The notes under the pieces: model-generated
Database searches by the model: none
What the model saw: the letters and a program-made list of their open reading frames with translations, nothing else
Told to the model about the DNA's origin: nothing
Assembly (NCBI GenBank): GCA_028820655.1
Contig: JAPPIK010000020.1
Location: 1 to 64,000 of the forward strand
DNA: 64,000 bases
Origin: Candidatus Poribacteria bacterium
GTDB lineage: Bacteria > Poribacteria > WGA-4E > JAJDTR01
Direction: 5' to 3'
Shown here: in pieces, positions 9,588-20,646 of the stretch
Layout: each line of letters starts with the position of its first letter
Numbering within the stretch: the stretch's first letter is position 1
Program-made: the position numbers and the translations under genes

Positions 9588-10157
9588 ATGACACCCGAAA
9601 ACAACCAACCCGAAATCTCACTGACCCACGAAGAACATCGCGCAACCCTCTGGCGCCGCGTATTTCAAGGCGCCACCACCACCTCCCTGATAGACTGGCT
9701 CGTCGAAACCCATCCCGAATGGGAAAATGTCCCCCGGAAAAAGATTGCCGACGCACTAAGAAACTCCAATCCGCGCTCAAACGCGTTCACGCAGGAGTGG
9801 CGCCAAGAATATAATCGCATAAATTCGCAGTATTTCGCACACTGCCGAAGAATGGTCGAAGCCGCACTTCGACCCGCTTCCGCCGCCATTTCAACCATTG
9901 CCATAAAACTGCGAGAAAGTGCGTCCAAGATCCAAATCGAAACCGCCAACGACCTGCTCGCCGCCTCTCGCTCCCTCATACCAATCAAACAAGTCGTCCT
10001 TGACGTAATTTCGGACGCAATCACTAACGGTATTTCCGATGATCAATCCGAGCAAATATCTGATTCAACTGTTCCGGACGAAGACGCTGAGCGATTCGCT
10101 CGACTTTATCTCGAAGGCGATCTCGATGAAACGCTGGAAACTGGTTCGGACATATAA
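9588..10157 (+). CDS. Putative phage terminase small subunit-like protein
   Basis: 189 aa directly upstream of and overlapping the large terminase; TLWRRVFQGATTTSLIDWLVETHPEWENVPRKKI. Call relies mainly on position. Confidence 0.5.
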   Translation: MTPENNQPEISLTHEEHRATLWRRVFQGATTTSLIDWLVETHPEWENVPRKKIADALRNSNPRSNAFTQEWRQEYNRINSQYFAHCRRMVEAALRPASAAISTIAIKLRESASKIQIETANDLLAASRSLIPIKQVVLDVISDAITNGISDDQSEQISDSTVPDEDAERFARLYLEGDLDETLETGSDI

Positions 10158-11832
10158 CGCCCACATCGGCTACGTCTTCCCAGAATACTTCGTCGATTAC
10201 TACATCAAGAACATCAGCTACCCCATGCTCCCACTCAAACCGTTCCATGTCCAGATCCTCGGCGCCGTCAATCCCGGCCAATACGGCGCGCAAATAAACG
10301 TCCAAGCCCCCCGCGGCACCGGCAAGACCACCCTCGTCAACCGCCTCATCCCCCTATGGCGAATCTGCTACAAACAGTTCGATCTCGTGATGGAGGTGCC
10401 GCCCGAAGAATTCATCCTCATCGTCGGACGCAACGAACGCATGGCGCGCCAACGCATCGCCGAAATCCGATACGTCCTCGAACACAATCCCCACATTAAC
10501 CGCGACTTCGGAAGCTTGGTCGGCGCTCCGTGGACAAAAACCGAGACCGACACTAGCAACGGCATCGGACTCAGGCCGCTCGGACGCGGCTCCTCGCCCC
10601 GCGGCGCGCTCCTCGGCGGCGCCCGACCCACGCTCAAGCTCTGCGACGACATCGAAGACCCCAAACGATGCCTCAATCCCGAACTCCGAGCCGAAGACAG
10701 AGACTGGTTCATGACCGACTTCATGTACGCCGGCGATCTCGGTAGCGTCCATTCCAACACCATGATCGTCGATACCGTGAAACACCCCGAATCCCTCTCC
10801 GAACATCTGCGGGCGATACCCGGTTGGACCACGCTGCGGTATGAAGCCGTCATGCATCCGAAAGACATCTACCACCCCGCCGCCGAGCGCCTGTGGAAGC
10901 AGTGGGAGACACTGTACGGCGATACCACGCTCGACGATACGGAACGCGAAGAAAACGCGGATAAGTTCTACGCGAAACATCAAGAAGAGATGACCGGCGG
11001 CGTGAAGATGCTCTGGCACGAGAAACTGCCCTACGTCCACGTCCGCAAAGAAATCGTCGAGCGCGGCTACCACAGCGTCATGCGCGAACTCCAGAACGAC
11101 GCCCGAGACCCCGCCATGTCATTCTTCAAGATGAATGCTGCCGTCACCTTTGACGTAACCGGCGAAGGCTTTCGCCGCAGCGACGGGCGCCTCGTCCCCT
11201 GGCACGACATCGGCGGATTCACGGCATACCTCGACACCATGGGCGGACGCGACGCGCTGGCAAACAGCTACGCCTGCGCCGTCGTGGTGGCGTGGGAACC
11301 GCTTCCCGGCGGCGCTTCCATGAACCCCGATTCACTCTCCGGCGTGAACGGCTACGTCCTGCTGGCGTGGCTCGACCGCGTTCCGTTGTCCGCGCAGATG
11401 GAGAACGCCATCCTTCTCGCCCAGCGCGCCGAAGCCATGTTGGCGCCCGCGTATCCGAAATCTCACTTCGTCTGCGAGCAGCGCCCCGACAAAGACGGCA
11501 CCATAAAGATGTCGACCGACCACGCGTTCCGTGTGATGAAAGAGCGCCACCGCTTTGAACCCCGGATCATGTATCACACACAGCACCAGAACAAAGAAGA
11601 CCGCATCCAAACACTGGAGCCGGCCATAGCCAACGGATGGCTCGCCTTCAACGAGCGGGACCTGCCCCCCGAATTCTGGACACAGTTCAGGCAATACCCA
11701 TCCGCCGACCACAACGACGCACCCGACGCCGTACAAGGCGCCTGCCGCTCCCGCATCACCACCACCGCGCAGCAGCGACTGGACATTCGCGCCTTCACCA
11801 GATTCCAACGCCGGCCCGTCGTTCGACTGTAA
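10039..11832 (+). CDS. Phage terminase large subunit
   Basis: Walker A-like APRGTGKTT, Walker B-like LKLCDDIED, nuclease-like acidic residues in the C-terminal half; true start may be downstream of 10039. Confidence 0.8.
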   Translation: MINPSKYLIQLFRTKTLSDSLDFISKAISMKRWKLVRTYNAHIGYVFPEYFVDYYIKNISYPMLPLKPFHVQILGAVNPGQYGAQINVQAPRGTGKTTLVNRLIPLWRICYKQFDLVMEVPPEEFILIVGRNERMARQRIAEIRYVLEHNPHINRDFGSLVGAPWTKTETDTSNGIGLRPLGRGSSPRGALLGGARPTLKLCDDIEDPKRCLNPELRAEDRDWFMTDFMYAGDLGSVHSNTMIVDTVKHPESLSEHLRAIPGWTTLRYEAVMHPKDIYHPAAERLWKQWETLYGDTTLDDTEREENADKFYAKHQEEMTGGVKMLWHEKLPYVHVRKEIVERGYHSVMRELQNDARDPAMSFFKMNAAVTFDVTGEGFRRSDGRLVPWHDIGGFTAYLDTMGGRDALANSYACAVVVAWEPLPGGASMNPDSLSGVNGYVLLAWLDRVPLSAQMENAILLAQRAEAMLAPAYPKSHFVCEQRPDKDGTIKMSTDHAFRVMKERHRFEPRIMYHTQHQNKEDRIQTLEPAIANGWLAFNERDLPPEFWTQFRQYPSADHNDAPDAVQGACRSRITTTAQQRLDIRAFTRFQRRPVVRL

Positions 11833-11869
11833 TTAACCTTGTAGGGTGCGCACCGCGCACCAGCCGTTT

Positions 11870-12165
11870 GTAGGAGATCAAAGGAATGAATAATGACTGC
11901 GATAGAAATCTTCTCCGAATCGCGACTCCCCTGTTGTAGCCGTTTGTAGGAGCGATCTCCGAATCGCGATTCCCCTGTTGTAGTTTGTAGGAGCGATCTC
12001 CCAATCGCGACTCCCCACTCCGTCGGCCGCCAACCGACCCCGGTAGGAGCGATCTCTAGGTCGCGATTTGGTAGTTGTAGGGTGCGCACCGCGCACCAGC
12101 CTTTTATCTGTAGGAGATCAAGCGAATGGATAATGAGTGATCAAGGGAATGGATAACGACCGCGA
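11870..12165. repeat. Cluster of REP-like units (GTAGGAGCGATCTCC-n-RTCGCGA), TTGTAGGGTGCGCACCGCGCACCAGCC units and SIE copies
   Basis: Several near-identical copies read directly. Confidence 0.85.
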
Positions 12166-12453
12166 TAGAAACCCCGGTTTCCCGCGCCGGATGCGACTAA
12201 AATGCCGACACTCGTGCCGGGACGCTGTCCTATTTTGTTTCTTTTCCACCGGAACCGTGCTACACTTCCCAAGATTGGTTTCGCCAAGCGGTGCAACGGC
12301 TGCAAACGGGCAAACGCCGCGCTTTACGCAGGTCAGCATGGCGATTCACGATAAAGCAAGCCTATGACGTGCAATCCGATTCTAAACACACCAAAATGAA
12401 AAGCGAATGACAGGCTTTCCGTCGCGCTGCCAAGGTTAAAGGGAGAATTACAG

Positions 12454-14964
12454 ATGAAAACGGCGCTAACGTTTCTTATCCTTCTCACTCTGATTCCACT
12501 CAACGCGTTTGCTCAAGACTCCCCGCAGTGGGGATTGCCAGACGACGCCCTCGCACGGCTTGGCAAGGGCATAATTTCGGGTAACATCGTTTATTCGCCG
12601 GACGGTAACCGGCTCGCCGTTGCCAGCGCCATTGGCGTCTGGGTTTACGACGCGACATCCTACGAGCCAATTTTCCTGCTCTCCGGTCATACGGAGGAAG
12701 TCACGAGCGTTGCCTTCAGTGTGGACGGCAACACAATCGCAAGCGCCGACGGCAATTGGGAAGAGGACAATCTCCGTTTATGGGACGCAGTGACCGGCGA
12801 AGAAAAATTCGCGCTCTCCGGAGGCTTTCTTGAGTTTGGCGCCATAGCGTTCAGTCCGGATGGGAAGACACTTGCCAGCACCGATTTTGGAGGAGTCAAG
12901 CTATGGGACACGGACACGGGCGAGGAATAGCGGGTGATCAAAACCGGACAGAGCTTTGCTAGCTTGGCGTTCAGTCCGGACGGCGAGACGCTCGCCAGCG
13001 GCGGGAGGTTGCAGGATGGCACAATCCGCCTCTGGGATGTGGAGACGGGCGAGGAGAAACTTTCTATCACGGAGGGTTCGGATTCGGCAGATCATCTTAC
13101 ATTTAGCTATGACGGAACAACCATCGCCAGCGCCGGCGGTTTTTCTGACTCGAACATCTATCTCTGGGATGCCGCCACGGGTGAACTGAAGCAAACCCTC
13201 GAGGGCAAAGAATATGAAGGCGTTACTAGCATCGCATTCAGCCGGGACAGCGCCACGTTGGCTAGCAGCACCGAATTTGGCGATTCCGACATTCGTCTTT
13301 GGGACGTGGAGACGGGGCAACAGAAGGGCTCAGTCACCGGTCACACTTCGGATGTCGTGGCCCTCGCGTTCAGTCCCGATGAGGTAACTATGGCGAGCGG
13401 CAGCGAGGATGGCAGCATCCGGTTTTGGGATTTTGAAGAAGCGAAACAAGAAGGGGCTATCACTGGTCATACGAGCGGGATTAACCGCCTCGCGTTCAGT
13501 TCGGACGGCACTACGCTGGTTACCGTCAATTATCACACGGTCGAACTTTGGGATGCCGCGACCGGTGAATTCAGGAACTCAGCCATCGAAGAAGGATTCA
13601 TCTTTCGTGCGGGATTGAGCGGGGATGGGGACACATTCGCTATTAGCGACTACGACGAATCCATCAGGCTGTTGGATGTCTCGACCGGAGATACCAAGAT
13701 AACACTCACCGGACATACCGATTCGGTTAACACTGTCGCGATTAGCTTGGACGGCAATACGGTCGCGAGCGCGAGCGGACCTCTGTTTGGGGATGGGGAA
13801 CACTCAATCTTCATCTGGGATGCTGTTGCGGGAGCACACATGCATACGCTAAGCGGTCATACCGGTGCCATAGAAGTCCTCGCGTTCAGTCCGGACGGAA
13901 ACCTTCTCGCCAGCGGAAGTGAAGATACTACCGTCCGCTTGTGGCACACCGCTGCAGGACTTCAAGCGTTTTCATTTGAACTTCACACCGATGCAATTAC
14001 CAGCTTAACCTTCAGTGCGGACGGGGGCGTTCTCGCAAGCGGGAGCAGAGACGGGACGGTCCGACTATGGAATATCGATACGGCGGAAAATGAACACACG
14101 CTGTCTGTGGATGCAATTTGGCCCGAAAGCGTCGCGTTCGGTATCGACGACGAGACATTTGCCGCGGGCACTTATGAGAATACGGTCGAATTGTGGGATA
14201 CAATGACGGGCGAACGTCAGGCTGTGCTTGACGGACATAGGGGGAGCGTCAACGCTTTGGCGTTCAATCCCGTGAACGGAATGCTTGCCAGCGGGAGCGA
14301 CGACGGCACGGTGCTGTTGTGGGATATCACGCTTGATACGGAGGTTGCCGTTCTGAAGGGCGACGTCAACAAGGACGGGGTGGTGGACATACTGGACTTG
14401 GTGTTGGTCGCGACACGGTTGGGGAGTACGGGACCCAACACCGCGGACGCCAACGGCGACGGAAACGTCAACATCTTGGACCTGGTGTTGGTCGCGGGCG
14501 AGATGGTCGTCGCGCCCGCCGCGCCGTCGATCCATTCAGGCGATATGGCGCTGTTACGCCCGAGCGAAGTGAAACAGTGGCTGGAAGAGGCGCGGGGTTT
14601 GGGTCTCGACGATGTCACCTCACTGAGGGGTATTCGGTTCTTGGAAGGCTTATTGGCGGTACTCACACCGAGGGAGACAGCGCTTCTGCCCAACTATCCG
14701 AACCCGTTTAATCCGGAGACGTGGATACCCTACCGGCTCGCAGCCGATGCGGACGTCCAGATCTCGATCTATGACGGCAGAGGCGTCCTGGTGCGGCAGT
14801 TGAATCCGGGACATCAGCAGGCGGGTCACTACATCGACAGAGGACGCGCGGCATACTGGGACGGTAAGAACGAGCACGCCGAAACCGTTGCGAGCGGCGT
14901 CTACTTCTACCAACTCCGCGCCGCGGATTTTTCGCACATGCGACGCATGGTGGTGGTCAAGTAG
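12454..14964 (+). pseudogene. Secreted WD40-repeat protein with dockerin-like repeats and FlgD/T9SS-like C-terminal domain, interrupted by one in-frame TAG (12928-12930)
   Basis: Both ORFs (12454-12930, 12934-14964) are in the same frame and WD40 repeats continue across the stop; DVNKDGVVDILDLVLV and DANGDGNVNILDLVLV; LPNYPNPFNPETWIPYRL...ASGVYFYQLRA. Confidence 0.85.
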
Positions 14965-15005
14965 CGCCGCACACGCGGGGCGGGAAACCTAACAACACAT
15001 GATCT

Positions 15006-15305
15006 GTGGGAGCGATCTCCAGGTCGCGATTTGACAGTTGTAGGGTGCAATCAAGCGAGTGGATAGCGAGTGCGATAGAGATCCCCCGCACACCAGCCTT
15101 TTGTAGGAGCGATCTCCAGGTCGCGATTGGACGTTGTAGGGTGTGCACCGCGCACCAGCCTTTTAAACCGTTGGGTCAACCGGCCCCTGTAGGAGCGATC
15201 TCCAGGTGGCGACTTCCCACTCCGGCGTCCATCACCCGACCCCGTGGGAGCGATCTCCCGATCGCGATTTCCCGCTCCAGCGGAGCGGCATGTCAATAGA
15301 AACTC
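15006..15305. repeat. Cluster of REP-like, GTGCGCACC and SIE repeats
   Basis: SIE at ~15049-15086 splits a TAGGGTGC...GCACACCAGCC unit. Confidence 0.8.
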
Positions 15306-15454
15306 AAAGTTGCGGGCATAACCTGAAACGACTCACATTATTTTGGAAAGATGTCCATTTTTGAGAAACGCGATTAAGAATCATTGCTCCCCTGGCAGGT
15401 CAGACACTGGTAGCAAATAGTTAATCTTTGCTTACGCAAATGGAGGGTCACATC

Positions 15455-15766
15455 ATGACTTGGAAAAGGGCGGTGTCATACATCGCGGTAGCGATCGCCG
15501 GTTGCGTCTTAACGGTAATCGTCATACAATTTGTGATAGCCGGAATCGCAGGTTACTATTTGGTAGGACAAACCGAGGAATTTCGAGATTTGGTGGGGGC
15601 TGAAGTCTTGAAAGCAGACGATCCGCCGCTGCAAATGGGCATAAGGCCTGTCGGCGAAGAAGCATTAACTACAAGGGTCATCGATGTAACTAGCCTGACC
15701 GACGAACAAAGAGCGAGGCTTGACAAATTCATTGATGAGTTGAAATCGGAACAAAAAGCCGAATAA
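15455..15766 (+). CDS. Small membrane-anchored hypothetical protein
   Basis: MTWKRAVSYIAVAIAGCVLTVIVIQFVIAGIAGYYLV hydrophobic N-terminus; GGAGGG RBS. Confidence 0.6.
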   Translation: MTWKRAVSYIAVAIAGCVLTVIVIQFVIAGIAGYYLVGQTEEFRDLVGAEVLKADDPPLQMGIRPVGEEALTTRVIDVTSLTDEQRARLDKFIDELKSEQKAE

Positions 15767-16066
15767 TTCTGAGCGAACGCTATCGTGTCCAGGTCACGTT
15801 TTATAAACCCATGAAGGTGGGAAGTATACCTTACCTGCGGACTTGCTGGAGGATGGATTGGTTGTCGGATCTAAGTTGGGTTTCACTGTGCTTCTCGTGG
15901 ATTCCGCGCGATGGAGCGACAGAAATTGGTTAGACGCCGGGCGACCTTATGGTTGGTGAGGTTCAACCCAACCTACGGACTCATAACAGACTACCGCCCT
16001 GAATCCGATGGCTGCGCCTGAATTCTCGCGGCTCGATTTGCCGTTATCAACATTTCGGGAGATGGG

Positions 16067-16495
16067 TTATTCAAAATAAATCCCCCTCCCATTCATGTCC
16101 TCGATAAAATCATCGATTATCGGGGCGGCAAGGTCGGTATAATCCACTCTATCAAGTTCTTTCGTCAAACGCGTCATATAGTCCATGAGGAATTGTTGGC
16201 GTGTCTCCAGGGATAGACCGGACAAATATTTAGCCGTTTTTGTGCGATCATCTTCACGAAACGGCGCGGTAATCCACCCAAACACCTTTGCTCGGAGTTC
16301 ATTCACCGTCGAAATTACGGGTATTTCGTGTACCGGAATCTCAAGTACCGGTATCATGGGTACCGGTATATCGGGTACTGGTATTTCGAGGATCGGAGTG
16401 TCGTCTTTTAACAGCGCGAGTACACCGAACTGGATTACACACAGCACAATTACCAGTGGTAGCGTGAATCGCAGGATTTTCTCAACGTAAGACAT
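16067..16495 (-). CDS. Membrane-anchored protein with a pentapeptide (x-x-I-P-V) linker repeat
   Basis: ILEIPVPDIPVPMIPVLEIPVHEIPVIS after an N-terminal TM segment. Confidence 0.65.
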   Translation of the reverse strand: MSYVEKILRFTLPLVIVLCVIQFGVLALLKDDTPILEIPVPDIPVPMIPVLEIPVHEIPVISTVNELRAKVFGWITAPFREDDRTKTAKYLSGLSLETRQQFLMDYMTRLTKELDRVDYTDLAAPIIDDFIEDMNGRGIYFE

Positions 16496-16572
16496 AGGTG
16501 CGTCTCCCGTTCAGGCAATGTAGTCCGCGGCGACAAGCGCCGGGCACCGTCCCGGAACGTTTTTCGGTATCC

Positions 16573-17217
16573 CTATTCCGCAGAGGGGGCGAATCGGACA
16601 TCCACCAAGTGATCTACAAATCCTTCAAAACCGCCGTGTGACGCTATAATGCGCGTGTAGGTATCATAGGTGGCGAACGCCTCTTCAATTTCCAAGAGTA
16701 AAGCATCGGCATTCTCGCCGAATGCCTCTTCAACCTTTATACGCGCCGAGGCGGGAAGGGAGTTCTCGATAGTGAACGGTTCCGCGCCCTTTTCGTGGGA
16801 TTTTAGAGCGGCAATGATAACTTTATTCACGGCTATCTTTTTGGCTAAGGGCTCGCTTCGGAGCTCCCGTTCTATACTATCCGCTACGCTTTCCGCATAC
16901 GATATTTTGAATTCTTCAATCTTTCGATCGAGCACGGCGAATACAGCACTTGTGAACCGCGCGTCGGATTTAGTCCAGTCGTCCGGGTCTGCGGGAACCG
17001 TGTCGGCAGGGAATCGCATTTCTCCGCGGCTAAGACGCACAATTTCGGGGTGTTGCGCTATCTCTTCCGGAGAATAACCCTCGGCAACGAGCCATTGGAT
17101 TGTGTGGCTGAATCCGATGCCTCGAATCGTAGGCCGCCAGAAATCAGCGAGACTCATGACCAAACTGATGCCGAGAATTGATGCCGTTAGGAGCAATAGC
17201 TTGTGCAAGATTCTCAT
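16573..17217 (-). CDS. Membrane-anchored hypothetical protein, paralog of 17972-18439
   Basis: Shared FWRPTIRGIGFSHTIQWLVAEGYSPEEIAQHPEIVRLSRGEMRFPADTVPADPDDW. Confidence 0.65.
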   Translation of the reverse strand: MRILHKLLLLTASILGISLVMSLADFWRPTIRGIGFSHTIQWLVAEGYSPEEIAQHPEIVRLSRGEMRFPADTVPADPDDWTKSDARFTSAVFAVLDRKIEEFKISYAESVADSIERELRSEPLAKKIAVNKVIIAALKSHEKGAEPFTIENSLPASARIKVEEAFGENADALLLEIEEAFATYDTYTRIIASHGGFEGFVDHLVDVRFAPSAE

Positions 17218-17460
17218 TCGATTCTTATGTCCGGGTTTTGTAATTCGGTTAGCGCGAGTTTCCGAACCGTGGAAAAATGTGCAAACACAAACATCGACCG
17301 GTCAGAAGATTATTTCTTAAACAGCCGCTTGGCGATGCGGGCGGCATAGCGAATCTCGCTGCGATTGTAGAAGTCTGTCGTTTGGTGCAAATGGCGCGAA
17401 ACACGCAAGGTTTCATTCAGGTGAACATTCATTGGGATGATCACACTGTTCGACCCGGGT

Positions 17461-17769
17461 TTAACGGGATGGTGCCGTTTGATCAGCCAAAGCCTGAGCC
17501 TCCGCCAATTCCTTGCGTGCTTCGGCAACGTTCGCTTCCGAATTAGCTAATCTTTTCATTGCGTACTCGGATCTTCGGTCCAGTTGCGGCTTGAGCACAT
17601 GATCATAGTGGTAGATTGCTTCTCTGGACGTCATGCCCGGAAAAAACTTGTGATAGAAGGGGTAACGATGCTCTCCACGATCAATGAGACGATACAACGT
17701 GAAAATGGCGACTGATGCGATCAAAAGAACCGCAAGGGAAGTGCGCCAGCGATTCTTCAGGAAAGGCAT
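17461..17769 (-). CDS. Small membrane-anchored hypothetical protein
   Basis: MPFLKNRWRTSLAVLLIASVAIFTLYRLID hydrophobic N-terminus; RBS AAAGGAGAC. Confidence 0.5.
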   Translation of the reverse strand: MPFLKNRWRTSLAVLLIASVAIFTLYRLIDRGEHRYPFYHKFFPGMTSREAIYHYDHVLKPQLDRRSEYAMKRLANSEANVAEARKELAEAQALADQTAPSR

Positions 17770-17839
17770 GGGGGTGTCTCCTTTAATCAACATTGTCCGT
17801 AGAGGATCGCTCCGGGCTCAACCGGGAGCGTTTTCGCTT

Positions 17840-18439
17840 GCCCCTAGTCGTCAGCGTCGGCAGATTGGGATTCTATCAAGTGGTTCACATAACTTTCAAA
17901 ACCACCGTGCGCCTCCATAACACGGCGGGAAGCGTCTTGGTTAACGCGCACTACTGTCATTCATTAACGTTTTAGTGGAGGAATTCACGAGCAATCCTCC
18001 TGAGGCCCAAGCGTTGCATTTCCTCCTCTAGAGCGGCAATGGCGGCTTCTGTCTCGGTTATTTCTTTGACCAATGGAGCGCGTTGACGGTCCCATTCTTC
18101 ACTTCTGGCTATGCTTGCCTCAACCCTTTCGCCTAGCTCTTCATACTCTTGACGCAGCACGGCGAGTACTGCGAGTATAAACTGCGCGTCGCGTTTATTC
18201 CAGTCGTCCGGGTCGGGAGGCACTGCATCGGGAGGGAATCGAAAATCTCCACGCGTTAGGCGTTCAATCTCGGGGTGTTTCGCTATCTCCTCCGGAGAAT
18301 AGCCCTCGTCAATGAGCCAATGGATGGTTTGGCTGATTCCGATGGCGCGAATCGCCGGTCTCCAAAAAACGGAGAGGCAAATGACCGAAATCACCCCGAG
18401 AATTGATGTTGCTGCGACTAATATGCGCATGATTTTCAA
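17840..18439 (-). pseudogene. Paralog of 16573-17217; ORF 17972-18439 ends early and its C-terminal homologous segment lies downstream in another frame
   Basis: Complement of ~17850-17945 reads NQDASRRVMEAHGGFESYVNHLIESQSAD, matching TYTRIIASHGGFEGFVDHLVDVRF. Confidence 0.65.
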
Positions 18440-18819
18440 TCCTCTTCTTCCGAGCGGATTGTGGTAAAATGTGTGACCGCAAATATTGAGCGTTCAGGCG
18501 AATGGTGATTGAGGTGTTACAGATAGTATAGTGCATTTCGCGGGAATTGTAAAATCCTAACGTCTGTCTGTGGTTGCATGGATCCCGGTAATCCTTCATT
18601 GGGAGCCGGTTGGTTTTACGGAATCGCATCCGGCAGGGAACATTCGGCGCATCAGCGGCAATTGGTGTTGGAGCGGCATGACGTCATTCGGTCGCCTCCG
18701 ATCGCGACTTGGAGATCGCTCCTACAGAAGACGTGCAGTGTAGAAGGCTCTGGTGCATTAGGATTTCCGTCACATGCGAATTACTATCTGTTTGGTTGAA
18801 CCTAGGAGAACGCGACGCA

Positions 18820-19761
18820 ATGTACCGTGCTAGAAAAATCTTTGAACGTATTACCGGCTTCCCGTCTTGTCACGCCTCAACCCTCGTCGAGCTGCCCGAC
18901 GGCGACCTGCGTGCCGCTTGGTATGCCGGATCGCGGGAAGGCGCGAAAGATGTCGCAATCTTCGCTTCAAGAAAGCGACAAGGCAGCGATCACTGGATGT
19001 ACCCGAAAATGATCGTGAACACGCCGAACTGCTCCGAAGGCAACCCCGTGCTTTTTGCCGATGCGAAGGGGCAAATCCGGCTGTTCTACGTGACGATGTA
19101 CGGCGACCGGTGGACGGAGTGCAAAGTTTACTATCTGAAGTCGCGGACGATGGGAAAGAGTTGGAGCGAGAGGGGTGTTCTCCGGGACGAGTTGGGGTGG
19201 ATGACGCGCAACAAACCGCTCTATCTCTCAAACGGCGGCATATTGCTGCCGGTCTACGACGAGCGCAACTGGCATTCCATGGTCATGATTTCGGAGGATG
19301 GCGGGGACACGTGGAACACGTACGGGGATCTGTCGAGCCCGAAGGGCGTTATCCAGCCCACCGTCGTGCAGCGGGGCGACGGCAGTTTGCTGATGCTGAT
19401 GCGCAGCCGCGACGGAGAGATTTGGCGTTCAACCTCGGTTGATTTGGGGCGGAATTGGGAGGCGGCGCACCCCACGGATCTTCCGAATCCCAACTGCGGC
19501 GTCGATATGGTGCGTCTGCACAGCGGGAACATCGCGCTCGTCTACAATGACACCCGGTGCGGGCGAACGCCCCTCACAGTCGCGCTATCGACAGACGAAG
19601 GGGAATCGTGGGAATACAAAAGAGATCTCGAAACGGAGTTGGGAGAATACTCCTATCCCGCGGTGATCCAAACGCGTGACGGCGGGATCCACATCACGTA
19701 TACCTACCGGCGCGTCAGCATCATGCACGTAGAAGTCGATGAGGCGTGGATTCGGGGTTAG
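18820..19761 (+). CDS. Sialidase/BNR-repeat family protein (exo-alpha-sialidase-like)
   Basis: SCHASTLVELPDGDLRAAWYAGSREG, SEDGGDTWNTYGD, STDEGESWEYKRDL Asp-box-like motifs; RBS AGGAGAA before 18820. Confidence 0.85.
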   Translation: MYRARKIFERITGFPSCHASTLVELPDGDLRAAWYAGSREGAKDVAIFASRKRQGSDHWMYPKMIVNTPNCSEGNPVLFADAKGQIRLFYVTMYGDRWTECKVYYLKSRTMGKSWSERGVLRDELGWMTRNKPLYLSNGGILLPVYDERNWHSMVMISEDGGDTWNTYGDLSSPKGVIQPTVVQRGDGSLLMLMRSRDGEIWRSTSVDLGRNWEAAHPTDLPNPNCGVDMVRLHSGNIALVYNDTRCGRTPLTVALSTDEGESWEYKRDLETELGEYSYPAVIQTRDGGIHITYTYRRVSIMHVEVDEAWIRG

Positions 19762-19890
19762 GGTTGTTTCAGCAATTGTTTGAAATGCCAGTGCATGAAT
19801 GGCCAGGGTAAAACTAGTAACTATTTAGACACCTCATACCTACCCGCATCCTTCAAGTTAATTCTAACTAGTGAGTGCGGGCGTTAACCA

Positions 19891-20238
19891 CTATTCGTTC
19901 TCATTTTCCGTTTCAGGATTCTTGGGAGGTTCTTTAACCTCATTTTCTTTGTCTAGATTTTCTTGCATTTCTTTAATGGCGCTTTCCCTACCTCTTTCAT
20001 ATGCCTCTGCCAATGCTTTATCACGTTTTTCTTTGTATCTCTCGTAAAAGTACATTACGGTCATGCCTCCTATTTCTATCAACACAGTTAGAGCAACGGC
20101 AACGGGTATAGCGTGCCCCAAACGATCAACTAACCAAGGTAATCGATGATTATCAGAGGGGATCTTTATGAAAAATGTAACTATGGCATAAATTGTCAAT
20201 ATGGCAAAGAAGCACTTATCTTCCGCATTATCGAGCAC
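19891..20238 (-). CDS. Membrane hypothetical protein with charged C-terminus
   Basis: Two hydrophobic segments then YKEKRDKALAEAYERGRESAIKEMQ. Confidence 0.5.
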   Translation of the reverse strand: MLDNAEDKCFFAILTIYAIVTFFIKIPSDNHRLPWLVDRLGHAIPVAVALTVLIEIGGMTVMYFYERYKEKRDKALAEAYERGRESAIKEMQENLDKENEVKEPPKNPETENENE

Positions 20239-20473
20239 TCAAAAGTTTAATTTCTCAGGTGGCCGTATCCCGCATCACAATTGACAGTAATGAGAATTTG
20301 CTCGAAAAGTACAATTGAAAGGTGCAATCAGGCGAGTGGATAACGAGTGATCAACCGACTGATTAAGGAGGGCGATAGAACTCCCATAGAGATCTTCTCC
20401 CTGTCGTGACTTGGCAGTTGTAGGGTGCGCACTGCGCACCAGCCTCTATAAGCCCCAGCGGGGCGACACCCAT

Positions 20474-20556
20474 GTGCGCACTCCGGAGGAGTGCCATGTC
20501 AATAGAAAGGAGAAGCCTCAATTCTTGCACTCCAGCGGAGTGTCATGCTAATAGAT
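20474..20556 (-). repeat. Inverted-repeat element CACTCCGGAGGAGTGCCATGTCAATAGAAA, two copies
   Basis: Complement matches elements at 25581, 29211 and 50655. Confidence 0.75.
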
Positions 20557-20646
20557 TCTCTCGGTAGTGTCTAGGTGATTTTTTGTTCGTTCGAAGAGAT
20601 ATGTCCTAAAATCTAGGATGCAAAAATTCGAGATTTCACAAGTTTA

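Noticed and set aside
10354-11073. 239-aa minus-strand ORF
   Set aside because: Fully antisense to the terminase large subunit gene.
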